Assembly (NCBI GenBank): GCA_964550655.1
Contig: CAZKAQ010000008.1
Coordinates: 1 to 64,000 of the forward strand
DNA: 64,000 nucleotides
Direction: 5' to 3'
Source: GCA-1730015 sp964550655
Lineage (GTDB): Bacteria; Pseudomonadota; Gammaproteobacteria; Granulosicoccales; Granulosicoccaceae
Shown: positions 17,894 to 26,629 of the stretch, one piece after another
How the letters are laid out: the number at the start of each line of letters is the position of its first letter
How positions within the stretch are numbered: the stretch's first letter is position 1
Translations under genes and position numbers: made by a program
The notes under the pieces: generated by a model
Databases searched by the model: none
Told to the model about the DNA's origin: nothing
Seen by the model: only the letters and a program-made list of their open reading frames with translations

Positions 17894-18210
17894 AAAACAC
17901 TCTGCTTATTTTTTTAATGATGGTTGTAACGTTTGGTGTGCGTTATCCGGTACTGGCTTTGGTCGGACGCTACAATTTGCCGCAGCCACTGAAGCGTGCG
18001 TTGCGTTTTGTACCAGTGGCAGTACTTAGTGCGCTTTGTGCACCAATGGTTTTAATTCAGGATGGCAGCTGGGCACTGTCTTTTTCTAATGTGCATCTGA
18101 TAGCGAGTATCGTGGCGATACTGGTCGCCTGGAAAACACATCATTTGCTGTTTACGATTATTGTTGGAATGGTGGTCTTCGTGGTGCTAAGAATTTCAGG
18201 GCTTGGTTGA
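17890..18210 (+). CDS. azlD: AzlD family transporter small subunit
   Basis: A 106-residue protein with four hydrophobic segments, typical of AzlD. It has the RYPVL...(L)PQPLKRALRFVPVAVLSAL block and a C-terminal segment ending VVFVVLRISGLG. It starts at GTG inside the azlC stop (GTGA overlap), which indicates translational coupling. It partners AzlC in amino acid export. Confidence 0.9.
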   Translation: MKNTLLIFLMMVVTFGVRYPVLALVGRYNLPQPLKRALRFVPVAVLSALCAPMVLIQDGSWALSFSNVHLIASIVAILVAWKTHHLLFTIIVGMVVFVVLRISGLG

Positions 18211-18225
18211 TGCAAGGGTTATGTC

Positions 18226-18714
18226 TTACACAGTTTCTTCGAGTCGATCAACCAGCGGACTTGAATAGTTAAGCTCCATGTCCCATGGAAAATTTATCCA
18301 TGTATCTTGTGGCACTTCTTTTATAAAGTTATCGACTTCGCGCCGTCCTTCGGGTTTTGCATAGACAGTGACAAAACGTGCTTTTGGCACCAGAGATCTG
18401 ACAGCTCTCGCTGTGGTGCCGGTATCGACCAGGTCATCTATCAGTAAAAAACCACTGCCGTCACCAACGCTTGAGTCAGTGGTTTTAATAATCTCAGCGC
18501 TGCCTTTGTCCTGTTTTTCATAGGTTTTAATGCAAATTGTATCCACCAGGCGGATATTCAACTCACGGGCAATGATGGCGGCGGGAATCATGCCGCCTCT
18601 GGTTATAGCGATAGCTCCCTGCCATTGGGATGCAGGAAGAAGCTGGCGAGCGAGAGTTCTTGTATCTCTATGGAGTTCTTCCCATGATACGAAAAAATTT
18701 TCAGTACGGTTCAT
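18226..18714 (-). CDS. gpt: Xanthine-guanine phosphoribosyltransferase
   Basis: A purine salvage enzyme converting guanine, xanthine or hypoxanthine plus PRPP to nucleotides. I place the start at the ATG at 18714 (162 residues), two bases after the apt stop and preceded by AAGGCGA; an upstream in-frame ATG at 18738 would lie inside apt. The PRPP loop LLIDDLVDTGTTARAV matches, as do GGMIPAAIIAREL and the Gpt-specific C-terminal PQDTWINFPWDM. It is the last gene of the aroG-apt-gpt operon. Confidence 0.92.
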   Translation of the reverse strand: MNRTENFFVSWEELHRDTRTLARQLLPASQWQGAIAITRGGMIPAAIIARELNIRLVDTICIKTYEKQDKGSAEIIKTTDSSVGDGSGFLLIDDLVDTGTTARAVRSLVPKARFVTVYAKPEGRREVDNFIKEVPQDTWINFPWDMELNYSSPLVDRLEETV

Positions 18715-18716
18715 AT

Positions 18717-19277
18717 CTATTCGCCTTCGAACTGGCAAATGCTGAAAACCTGATAACCCGAATCGACAAGCTTTGCTGATCCGCCGAGGTCTGGTAAGTC
18801 AATGATGGCCGCCGCTTCAATTATTTCGCCGCCCAGTTTGCTTATCAGTGAGCTGGCTGCCAGCATAGTGCCGCCTGTTGCAATGAGATCGTCCAGCAGA
18901 AGAACTTTATCGCCTTGTTGAATGGCATCTTTATGTAACTCAACTGCTGCAGTACCGTATTCGAGTTCATAGGATTCACTGACTGTATCGAATGGCAGCT
19001 TGCCTTGTTTGCGAACCGGTACCAGGCTGGTGCCAAGCTCATAGGCTAATGCGCCGCCTATAATAAAGCCACGTGCGTCAATACAGGCGAGAACATCAAA
19101 GTCTTTTTCGTAGTAACGGTGTACAAAACAATCAACCAGGCGTCTGAAAGTTGCCGGGTTTTGCAACAGAGGAGTGATGTCTCTGAACTGTACATCCACT
19201 ACCGGCCAGTCGGGAATCGTTCTGACCCGGGTGCGGATATAGTCTTTGAAGTAGTCGTCCTGGTTGGATCTGCTCAT
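18717..19277 (-). CDS. apt: Adenine phosphoribosyltransferase
   Basis: A 186-residue cytoplasmic enzyme making AMP from adenine and PRPP. It has the N-terminal FRDITPLL motif, CIDARGFIIGGALAYELG, and the PRPP loop VLLLDDLIATGGTMLAA. Length is standard. Its start codon overlaps the aroG stop (TAATG), and its stop is followed two bases later by the gpt start, so both purine salvage enzymes are made from one transcript with aroG. Confidence 0.95.
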   Translation of the reverse strand: MSRSNQDDYFKDYIRTRVRTIPDWPVVDVQFRDITPLLQNPATFRRLVDCFVHRYYEKDFDVLACIDARGFIIGGALAYELGTSLVPVRKQGKLPFDTVSESYELEYGTAAVELHKDAIQQGDKVLLLDDLIATGGTMLAASSLISKLGGEIIEAAAIIDLPDLGGSAKLVDSGYQVFSICQFEGE

Positions 19278-20344
19278 TAGCTGATTCTGGCTTTAAGTGG
19301 TTCTTCCAGGTCATTCGCCATTGTGTCCAATAGCTTTTCTGTAGTTTCCCAATTGATGCAGGCATCGGTAATCGAGACGCCGTACTGTAAGGATTCCGGA
19401 TTGTCGCCAAGCTTCTGGTTGCCATCATTGAGGTGGCTTTCGAGCATAAGGCCGATGATTGATCGATTACCTTCTGAAATTTGTTTCATAACGTTATCAG
19501 CAACGAGCGGTTGTAGTGAGTGATCTTTATGTGAGTTGGCATGACTGCAATCGATTACCAGACTTGGTGTGAGGCTGGCCTTTTCCAAAGCATTTTCTGC
19601 GAGTGCAACATTGACTGAGTCGTAGTTTGGTTCTGAGCCACCTCGCAATATGATATGCCCATACTTGTTACCGCTTGTGGTCAGGCGTGTCACTTGTCCA
19701 TCGGTGTTGATGCCAAGAAACCTGTGTGCCGAGGCGGCCGATTGCATTGCGTTGATTGCAATGTCCAGACTACCATCGGTACCGTTTTTAAAGCCAACCG
19801 GTGTTGATAATCCACTCGACATTTCACGGTGTGTTTGCGATTCTGAAGTACGCGCACCGATCGCAGTCCATGAGAACAGATCAGATAAATACTGCGGGCT
19901 GATGGGGTCCAGTGCTTCAGTGCCTGCCGGTAGTCCCATCTCGGCAAGTGAGACCAATAGTTCACGTGCTTGTCGAAGCCCTTTTTCAATTTTAAATGAG
20001 TCGTCTAAATCAGGATCGTTGACGAAGCCTTTCCAGCCGACGGTCGTGCGTGGTTTTTCAAAGTAAACACGCATAACAATAAAAATGGTCTCTTTGTATT
20101 TATCGTGCAGCGCTTTAAGCCTGCCGGCGTACTCCAGTGCCGATTTCGCATCGTGAATGGAACAGGGCCCTGTAACAACCAACAGGCGCGGGTCGGTTCG
20201 ATCCAGAATCTGTTCGATAGTGCTTCGCGATTGACGAATAAACTCACTGGCGACAGACGGGCAGGGGATGTCTTTGTGTAGTTGTCCGGGGGTAACAAGG
20301 ACGTCTTCAGCGACGATATTGACGTCGCTCAAATTTTTGCTCAC
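19277..20344 (-). CDS. aroG: 3-deoxy-7-phosphoheptulonate (DAHP) synthase, class I
   Basis: A 355-residue enzyme for the first step of the shikimate pathway (PEP plus erythrose 4-phosphate). Diagnostic stretches are VVTGPCSIHD (PEP-binding and metal Cys), MRVYFEKPRTTVGWKGF, GARTSESQTHREMSSG, KNGTDG, HIILRGG and IDCSHANSHKDH. Which of the AroF, AroG or AroH feedback types it is cannot be told by eye; the symbol is a placeholder for the family. The apt gene overlaps its stop by TAATG. Linking aromatic synthesis to purine salvage is unusual; both pathways draw on pentose phosphates. Confidence 0.95.
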   Translation of the reverse strand: MSKNLSDVNIVAEDVLVTPGQLHKDIPCPSVASEFIRQSRSTIEQILDRTDPRLLVVTGPCSIHDAKSALEYAGRLKALHDKYKETIFIVMRVYFEKPRTTVGWKGFVNDPDLDDSFKIEKGLRQARELLVSLAEMGLPAGTEALDPISPQYLSDLFSWTAIGARTSESQTHREMSSGLSTPVGFKNGTDGSLDIAINAMQSAASAHRFLGINTDGQVTRLTTSGNKYGHIILRGGSEPNYDSVNVALAENALEKASLTPSLVIDCSHANSHKDHSLQPLVADNVMKQISEGNRSIIGLMLESHLNDGNQKLGDNPESLQYGVSITDACINWETTEKLLDTMANDLEEPLKARIS

Positions 20345-20537
20345 GGTCTTTGCTCTACAAATATTGGCGGATCAGGAAGTTTATGGAACTGACAGCCAGA
20401 TTACAAAGGCTGGTTCAGGCTGTGCCGCAAATGAAGCTTTGACTGAAGTTTTCCGGAGGCAATTTCCTGATCTACAGAGTAAATCCGGCCTGCTGCTATA
20501 GGTTAGCGACCTACCGGGCTGAGCCGGATTCACGAGG

Positions 20538-21683
20538 TCAGGTGATGATTACCTCACCGTTGTCGATCTTCAGACTTTTGTCACCAGCCAGAACTGACTG
20601 CAGTGCCGGTCCGATCAGCTGTCCTCTCCAGCCTTGCATGACAGCGCTGTTTGCGTTGCCTGTAATTAAATCTTCAATTGATTTGCGTGGCGCGAGAATA
20701 GAAGGATTTATCTCGAGTTCGCGTGCGTGGAGTTTAGCCACCGCGGTCAGCAAATCCAGTGTTGCATCCTGATCTGCAGTTAGTTTTGTTTTGCGTTTAA
20801 CCTGATCGGCGGGCACTGGTACCGAATCTTTTGACGCTTTTATTGTGTCAATGATCGTGCTGCCGTGATTTCTGATCATGCCATCGTTCAAGCCACGGAT
20901 ATGGCCAAGTTCTTTTGTGCTCAATGGCATCTGCTTGGCAAGATCCAGCAGAACATCATCTTTGAGTAACCAGTTGCGAGGCAGATTTCGATCTCTGGCG
21001 GTGAGCTCACGCCACCTGGCAAGCTGCTGTGTCACCGCCAGACGGCTGCCTTTGAGTTTGTCAGCACCGCGTAGTCTCTTCCATGCATCGTCAGCCGGCT
21101 TCTCGTAGAGATCCGGATTTGTCAGATTCTGCCATTCGCTATCCAGCCAGTGCAGCCGGTTAAGCTGTTTGAGTTTGTCACGCATGATCGGGTACATGCG
21201 GGCGAGGTAGATTACATCATCGGCGGCATACTGTACTTGCTGTTCCGGTAGCGGTCGTCTGGTCCAGTCGGCGCGTGAGTGCGATTTGCTCAGGCTGACA
21301 TTGAGCACCTCACCAACGAGATTCCCATAGCCAATTTGTTCCTGATAACCCAGTAGTGGTGCCGCTATTTGGGTGTCGAAAAGATTGACGGGTATTTTAC
21401 CGCGCAACCAGTAAAAGATTTCGAGGTCCTGACTGGCGGCGTGAAGGACTTTGATGATGTCCGGTTGGTAGATTACGTCGAGAATCGGATCGATTGACTC
21501 AAGCGCCAGCGGATCAATGCAGGCAACCACATCCGGCGTGGCAACCTGCAACAGACATAGGTTCGGGCGGTAGGTTTTTTCGCGCAGAAATTCTGTGTCA
21601 AGCGCGAGCCATTTTTCTCCGGCAATACTTGATGCGAACTGCTCAAGCTGCTCCAGTGTATTAACAAAATGGATTTGACTCAT
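20538..21683 (-). CDS. rnd: Ribonuclease D
   Basis: A 381-residue 3'-5' exoribonuclease for tRNA 3' maturation. The DEDD-family exonuclease domain has the LALDTEFLRE motif (Asp29, Glu31), HAASQDLEIF, FDTQIAAPLLGY, and YAADDVIYL (third and fourth acidic residues). Two HRDC-type helical domains follow, as in E. coli RNase D. It is separated from aroG by 193 bases in which I see no gene. Confidence 0.95.
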   Translation of the reverse strand: MSQIHFVNTLEQLEQFASSIAGEKWLALDTEFLREKTYRPNLCLLQVATPDVVACIDPLALESIDPILDVIYQPDIIKVLHAASQDLEIFYWLRGKIPVNLFDTQIAAPLLGYQEQIGYGNLVGEVLNVSLSKSHSRADWTRRPLPEQQVQYAADDVIYLARMYPIMRDKLKQLNRLHWLDSEWQNLTNPDLYEKPADDAWKRLRGADKLKGSRLAVTQQLARWRELTARDRNLPRNWLLKDDVLLDLAKQMPLSTKELGHIRGLNDGMIRNHGSTIIDTIKASKDSVPVPADQVKRKTKLTADQDATLDLLTAVAKLHARELEINPSILAPRKSIEDLITGNANSAVMQGWRGQLIGPALQSVLAGDKSLKIDNGEVIIT

Positions 21684-21778
21684 ACGGCTCGTCTTTAAAG
21701 GCGAGCTGTATAGTAACAGCTTATTCGCCAGACGATTTATCTGAACCGGAAGCTGTTCTAACGCTTTGTTAAATTTGG

Positions 21779-22174
21779 CTAGCCCTTAAGCAGGCGAGGA
21801 TTACCGGTCGCGAAAAATTTGTGCGTTTGAGCTAGATATTCCTGATCATCGTTGGCAGCATCCAGTTCCATCAGACTGGTGCGCAGATCTTCTGCCTCGT
21901 CCAGTTTGTTCGATGCCACAAGCGCCTGCATCAGGATGTTGCGTGTACGCTCGGAATCACCCTTAAGCTCTTCAGAGGCATTTTGCAGTATTTCACACGC
22001 ACCGTTGTAATTGCCACGTGCCAGCTCCACACTTGCCAGACCAATGGGTCCTGCCGCATGTGACGGTGCTGCATCCGAAATTAATTCAAAAGCCGGCTGC
22101 GCTGCGTCTACCAAACCGGTAGCGAGGCAACTGATGGCAAGGCTGTTCAGGTAGGTCAGGTCCTGATTTTTCAT
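21779..22174 (-). CDS. TPR-like small protein of unknown function
   Basis: About 131 residues from the ATG at 22174, which has a GGGGA ribosome-binding sequence eight bases upstream; a longer frame to 22243 lacks such support. The sequence consists of paired amphipathic helices with Ala-, Leu- and Gly-rich spacing (LAISCLATGLVDAAQPAFELI, LASVELARGNYNGACEIL, LMQALVASNKLDEAEDL), as in tetratricopeptide repeats. Size and pattern recall short TPR chaperones, such as those of type III secretion systems, but no secretion genes are near. No function is assigned. Confidence 0.65.
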   Translation of the reverse strand: MKNQDLTYLNSLAISCLATGLVDAAQPAFELISDAAPSHAAGPIGLASVELARGNYNGACEILQNASEELKGDSERTRNILMQALVASNKLDEAEDLRTSLMELDAANDDQEYLAQTHKFFATGNPRLLKG

Positions 22175-22275
22175 TACTCGTCCCCTTTTCCTCCGCATCT
22201 GTGTGCGAAGTGATTTGTAGTTGTCTGAAACGAGTAGCGGCACTTGCCGATTTGACTGTAGTCTTACGGTGCTTA

Positions 22276-23061
22276 TCAGTTGCTTGAATTGATTCGCTTT
22301 TTATTCAGAAAACTGTCTACCGCGTCAACTGTTTCGGCTTCCATCATGTTGAGCGCCATCACACCTGCCGCGTATTCATAGGCGTCGTTCAAATCTTTGG
22401 GCAGCTGTGCATAAAACATGGACTTGCCTATTGCGCGTGCGCTTTTCGGTTTTTCTGCAATTCTGTCTGCCAGTGCGCGCGTTTGTTGTTGCAGTTGATC
22501 CGGGTCGACGCTGTGATTGATCAGGCCGAACTCGACTGCAGTGTTTGCATCAATAAACTCACCGGTAAGCAGCATTTCAAGTGCACGTTTGTTGTTGATG
22601 TTGCGCGACAAGGCGACAGAAGGTGTGCTGCAGAAGAGACCCAGATTTATGCCGGATACAGCAAACTGTGCTGTGTTTGCTGCAAGTGCCAGATCACAGG
22701 TCGCGACGAGCTGGCAGCCAGCGGCGGTGGCAAGACCCTGCACGCTTGCGATAACGGGCTGGGGAATTTTTCGTATTGTCTGCATCATCCCGGAGCATTG
22801 AGCAAACAGTGTTCGATAGTAAGTTTCTGAATGGTTTCCACGCATCTGTTTTAAGTCATGACCTGCGCAGAATGCACGACCACGTGCGGCGATAATTACC
22901 ACTGCGATCGAGTCATCCTTACCGATGGCAGACAGTGCAGTTTGTAATTCATGTAACAACTCTTCCGAGAGCGCGTTAAACTTGTCCGGGCGGTTCAGTG
23001 TGAGCGTTGCAACCCGGTTGTCAAAATGCTGTTCAAGCACCGGTTGTGAGGCTTCAGTCAT
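22276..23061 (-). CDS. Enoyl-CoA hydratase/isomerase family protein (ECHDC3-like), catalytic Glu absent
   Basis: A 261-residue crotonase-fold protein with the oxyanion-hole segments FCAGHDLKQM (about 64-73) and ATAAGCQLVATCDLALA. In the classical hydratase, two glutamates act in GGGCELA and PEILIGTIPGAGG; here the aligned positions read AAGCQLV and SGINLGLFCSTP, so both glutamates are missing. This pattern resembles the ECHDC3 branch. It may act on another acyl-CoA reaction or be a non-hydratase. It lies near a hot-dog thioesterase (divergent) and a TPR-like gene. Confidence 0.85.
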   Translation of the reverse strand: MTEASQPVLEQHFDNRVATLTLNRPDKFNALSEELLHELQTALSAIGKDDSIAVVIIAARGRAFCAGHDLKQMRGNHSETYYRTLFAQCSGMMQTIRKIPQPVIASVQGLATAAGCQLVATCDLALAANTAQFAVSGINLGLFCSTPSVALSRNINNKRALEMLLTGEFIDANTAVEFGLINHSVDPDQLQQQTRALADRIAEKPKSARAIGKSMFYAQLPKDLNDAYEYAAGVMALNMMEAETVDAVDSFLNKKRINSSN

Positions 23062-23185
23062 GATGAGTGCTCCCGCATGGTCAGGTTTGTTTGCGGCCGC
23101 AAGGTTGTTGGCAGCCTGCGTTGATGATCAACAAGCTTATATCATGGCGGAAAAACAGACCTCTTGTCGATAAACGGGTAAGTGT

Positions 23186-23629
23186 ATGTCGAAAATATCT
23201 ATTCAGGATTTTCAGCAAATGGCAGCAACACGTCTGCCATTTGCTGAAATCATGGGGCTGCAATTGCAGTCAATAGAAGAATCAGGCGTCTGGATGCGCG
23301 CTGTCTACAGCGATAAATTCCTGAGGCCGGGCGGGACTATTGCGGGACCGGTGATGATGGGACTGGCTGATGCCGCAGTCTATGCGCTGATTTTGAGCCG
23401 GCTGGGCCCGGTTGAGCTGGCTGTGACGACGTCGCTTAACATTAACTTTCTGCGCAAGCCCCTGCCAGGTGACATACTCGCTTATGCAACAGCGCTTAAG
23501 TTTGGTAAGCGATTGGTGGTGGGTGATGTGGTCTTGTACAGTGCAAGTCAAATTGATGCGTCTGAGCCGTGTGAATCCGCCGATGCCGTCGCTCATGCCA
23601 CCGCAACCTACTCAATACCTCCTGTCTGA
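23186..23629 (+). CDS. PaaI-type acyl-CoA thioesterase (hot-dog fold)
   Basis: A 147-residue hot-dog domain protein. LRPGGTIAGPVMMGLADAAVYALI corresponds to the family core helix and the catalytic Asp/Glu region, followed by TTSLNINFLRKPLPGDI, the usual substrate-binding strand. Proteins of this type hydrolyse acyl-CoA thioesters, often aromatic or short-chain. It is divergent from the ECHDC3-like gene and 41 bases before the HAD gene, with which it may be co-transcribed. Confidence 0.85.
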   Translation: MSKISIQDFQQMAATRLPFAEIMGLQLQSIEESGVWMRAVYSDKFLRPGGTIAGPVMMGLADAAVYALILSRLGPVELAVTTSLNINFLRKPLPGDILAYATALKFGKRLVVGDVVLYSASQIDASEPCESADAVAHATATYSIPPV

Positions 23630-23670
23630 GCTGACTGTGTATACTTTGAAGCTATAGTGGAGATACCCCA

Positions 23671-24360
23671 ATGACAGAATCGCTTTCAGATATCAAAGCC
23701 TGTGTGTTTGATGCATACGGAACCTTGTTTAACGTCCACTCGGCAGTTGGCGCGCATAAAGAGAGACTCGGTGAACAGGCGGATAGTGTCAGCATAATGT
23801 GGCGAACAAAGCAGCTCGAATATACGTGGCTGCGCAGCCTGATGCGTGATTTCTCGGATTTCTGGCAAGTCACCGGTGATGCACTGGACTATGCTCTGGA
23901 TGCGCACAGTATTGTTGATGACACATTGCGTGGAGACTTAATGCAGGCTTATCTCGAGCTCAAAACCTACGATGAGGTAGTCCCTGTACTTACTGCTTTA
24001 AAACAGGCTGACATAAAAACTGCAGTACTCAGTAACGGTGCGACATCGATGCTGCAGGCGGCAAACCTCAGTGCAGGTATCGATGAGTTACTGGATGCGA
24101 GTATCAGCGTTGATGAAATAAGGGTCTTTAAGCCCGATCCTGCAGTCTATGAGCTGGTAACCAGCCGGTTTTCCCTGCAACCACAGCAAGTGTTGTTTCA
24201 GTCATCCAATGCCTGGGATGCAGCAGGTGCTGCTGCATTCGGATTCAGAGTGCTATGGGTAAACAGATTTGGTCAACGTCCCGAGAGGCTACCGGCGCGA
24301 CCGGACTTTGAGGCAAGTGATCTTAATCACCTGCTTGAGCTGCTACAGATTTCATCGTAG
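23671..24360 (+). CDS. Haloacid dehalogenase type II (HAD superfamily)
   Basis: A 229-residue HAD hydrolase. The motifs present are DAYGTLF (nucleophile Asp14), VLSNGA (motif II Ser), FKPDPAVYEL (motif III Lys) and SSNAWDAAGAAAFGF (motif IV). The SNxWD form and the LEYTWLRSL segment in the cap are typical of L-2-haloacid dehalogenases. These hydrolyse 2-haloalkanoates to 2-hydroxyacids, although many annotated members have unknown natural substrates. Confidence 0.9.
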   Translation: MTESLSDIKACVFDAYGTLFNVHSAVGAHKERLGEQADSVSIMWRTKQLEYTWLRSLMRDFSDFWQVTGDALDYALDAHSIVDDTLRGDLMQAYLELKTYDEVVPVLTALKQADIKTAVLSNGATSMLQAANLSAGIDELLDASISVDEIRVFKPDPAVYELVTSRFSLQPQQVLFQSSNAWDAAGAAAFGFRVLWVNRFGQRPERLPARPDFEASDLNHLLELLQISS

Positions 24361-24740
24361 AGCGTGGTGTCTGTTAACTGAAATCTATTGGAAATATATA
24401 GGGAAATAAATGGTGCGACATCATAACCAGCATGCCGCACGCCGACCCCCAATCGCATGGCAGGACTTATTCGTTGTTGCATCTTCCCTGGTGCGGTAAT
24501 TATTATGTGTCTGCCATCACTCTATATAAGCGACTGAGCTGCAACGATATATACAGTGCGACAAATGTAAAACTCTTTGCAGGCGTTAACTGATTATCGT
24601 TGACGTAGTAACTATCGGCAGCATATAACTATTGTTTACATAGGTGTAGAGTTATATGCGTATAACGCCATACCTGTTTGCATAATTGATTGCGTCAGGT
24701 GCAATAATTCAGTCAGGGCACAAAGGTTAGATCGTAGCCA
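24361..24740. other. Convergent intergenic region with alternative stem-loops
   Basis: A 380-base AT-rich gap between two converging genes. It holds a 10-bp perfect inverted repeat GCATATAACT/AGTTATATGC (24621-24630 and 24650-24659). It also holds a shorter stem GTTATA-tgcg-TATAAC (24651-24666). The two share bases, so only one can form at a time. No open reading frame, tRNA or T-run terminator is seen. It may hold a small RNA or simply be decayed sequence. Confidence 0.4.
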
Positions 24741-24971
24741 CTAGCCAGCCTTGTGACTACCATCACAAAGTGGTGCGTTAGATGTTTTTTTGCAACCGCA
24801 GAAAAACGCTTTGCCACTTTTCTCGGCAGTGTACTTCACAGGTCGGAAGTCTGTACCTTTATGTGAGCCGTCGCAGAAGGGCTGCTTTGCACTTTGTCCG
24901 CATGAACACCAGAAATAGTCTTTGCCTTCTTCGACTTCTACCGGCATAGGTTGATTGTTTGATTCGCTCAT
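24741..24971 (-). CDS. CDGSH iron-sulfur domain protein
   Basis: A 76-residue protein with two CDGSH-type motifs: CSCGQSAKQPFCDGSHKG and FCGCKKTSNAPLCDGSH. Each supplies the three Cys and one His that hold a 2Fe-2S cluster, so the protein is a tandem form similar to bacterial mitoNEET-like proteins. The role is probably redox or iron-sulfur handling; the exact partner is unknown. Its start overlaps the stop of the upstream membrane protein gene (ATGA, 24968-24971). Confidence 0.92.
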   Translation of the reverse strand: MSESNNQPMPVEVEEGKDYFWCSCGQSAKQPFCDGSHKGTDFRPVKYTAEKSGKAFFCGCKKTSNAPLCDGSHKAG

Positions 24972-25384
24972 ATATTTTTCTCAGCGTCGAAAGTCTCGTG
25001 ACGCAAGTGATGTGAGTGCTTGACTGCACGCGGGTTTCGGTGAAAGAAGTTCAGGCTTCTTGATCGCGATAAATACCAGGAACCGATCAAGCCGCTAAAA
25101 ATCCATAGCGTGAAACAGGATAACGCCATATACCGGGCGATTGTACCCGGCCATAATACAAATGATATAACAGCAAGAGCAAATACGCTCCAGAAGGATA
25201 CAATCTGCCAGATAAAATGACTGTATGCATGTGTGCCGCGTACACTGGATAGCTTGATGTGGTTAATGTAGATACCGATGATTGCTGTGATGCCAAACAA
25301 AATGCCCAGTAGCCAGAGGCAATATACGAGGCCGGCAGTTTTGTGTGCTTGTGTTGCTTTGTCGAGAGACACATCAAACTCCAA
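24968..25384 (-). CDS. Small membrane protein (DUF4870-like)
   Basis: A 138-residue protein with three hydrophobic segments (about 16-40, 61-82 and 86-107). The pattern AGLVYCLWLLGILFGITAIIGIYINH, followed by a soluble loop with SHFIWQIVSFW, resembles the DUF4870 membrane family. The tail is rich in His and Arg. It is translationally coupled to the CDGSH protein downstream, so the two may act together. Confidence 0.65.
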   Translation of the reverse strand: MEFDVSLDKATQAHKTAGLVYCLWLLGILFGITAIIGIYINHIKLSSVRGTHAYSHFIWQIVSFWSVFALAVISFVLWPGTIARYMALSCFTLWIFSGLIGSWYLSRSRSLNFFHRNPRAVKHSHHLRHETFDAEKNI

Positions 25385-25492
25385 CGGTTTGTGGTGAGGT
25401 TAAATGGTAGGGCGCCACTCTCAGTGTTCCGTTGAAACTACTGCTTCCGCTTGTGTTCGTCCAGCGCTGTCCAGATTCTATTGTATGATTTG

Positions 25493-26629
25493 TTAAGTGC
25501 TTTGCAAAGAGCGACTAATAACGAGGCGCTGAATGTCAGATGTGCCCTCGTAAATTTGACAAACTCTAACATCGCGCGCGATGCGCTCGACCGGGAAATC
25601 TGCCAGGTAGCCATATCCGCCATGGATCTGGATTGCGTCCGAGCAGACACGTTCAGCCATCTCACTGGCGAAAAGCTTTGCCATTGAAGCCTCGGTCAGG
25701 CAGGGCAGGCCATCTTCACGCAATTGTGCGGCTCGATGTACCAGCAGTCTTGCAGCATCGATTGATGTTGCCATGTCGGCCAGTTTAAATGCAACAGCTT
25801 GTTGTGAGATGATCGGCGCTCCGAATGCTTGTCGCTCCTGCGCATAATGCAGTGCGTGTTCGTAAGCTGCGCGTGCCATACCAACCGCTTGCGCTGCAAT
25901 ACCGATGCGCCCGCCTTCAAGATTGCCGAGCGCGATCCGATAGCCCTGGCCTTCCTCACCGAGCAGGTGATCGACGGGTACGGTGCAATCATTAAATATG
26001 ATCTGACAAGTGTCAGAGGCACGTTGCCCCATTTTGCTTTCTACTGACGCTACTTCATAACCTTTGGTGTCTGTCGGTACAATAAAGGCGCTAATACCGC
26101 GCTTGCCAGCTTCCTTGTTAGTGACGGCAAAGACAATGGCGATATCTGCATTTTTACCGGAAGTAATAAATTGCTTTACGCCATTGATTCTATAGCTGTC
26201 ACCGTCAAGCTCAGCGCGCGTTGTCAGAGCCGCGGCATCTGAGCCTGCTTGTGGTTCAGTGAGGCAGAACGCACCTAGCAGCTGGCCGGTTGCGAGTTTT
26301 GGCAGCCATTTGTCTTTTTGTGCATCGGTGCCAAATTTGTAGACAGGCATACAGGCAACAGAGTTATGTACACTCATGATTGTTGAGCATGCACCGTCAC
26401 CCGCTGCAATCTCTTCCAGTGCCATTGCATAGGCTACGCTATCTGTAGCTGATCCCTCGTATTCGTCTGGTACTACCATACCCAGTAGGCCCAGCTTACC
26501 CATGGCGGCAATTGCTGCGGTGGGAAACTCCGAGTTTTTGTCCCAGCTTGCCGCATTGGGTGCCAGTTGTTCAGATGCGAACTGGCGCGCCATATCGCGT
26601 ACCATTATCTGCTCTTCAGAGTAGATCAT
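25493..26629 (-). CDS. Acyl-CoA dehydrogenase
   Basis: About 378 residues from the ATG at 26629, which overlaps the thiolase stop (TGATG); the frame also runs further upstream inside thiolase. It is an FAD enzyme that introduces the 2,3 double bond in acyl-CoAs. Visible are CLTEPQAGSDAAAL (flavin binding), QAFGAPIISQQAVAFKLADM, and the C-terminal QIYEGTSDIQRL containing the catalytic-type Glu. Short- or branched-chain acyl-CoA substrates are likely from the length and context (LiuR-like regulator, fused isobutyryl-CoA mutase). Confidence 0.93.
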   Translation of the reverse strand: MIYSEEQIMVRDMARQFASEQLAPNAASWDKNSEFPTAAIAAMGKLGLLGMVVPDEYEGSATDSVAYAMALEEIAAGDGACSTIMSVHNSVACMPVYKFGTDAQKDKWLPKLATGQLLGAFCLTEPQAGSDAAALTTRAELDGDSYRINGVKQFITSGKNADIAIVFAVTNKEAGKRGISAFIVPTDTKGYEVASVESKMGQRASDTCQIIFNDCTVPVDHLLGEEGQGYRIALGNLEGGRIGIAAQAVGMARAAYEHALHYAQERQAFGAPIISQQAVAFKLADMATSIDAARLLVHRAAQLREDGLPCLTEASMAKLFASEMAERVCSDAIQIHGGYGYLADFPVERIARDVRVCQIYEGTSDIQRLVISRSLQST

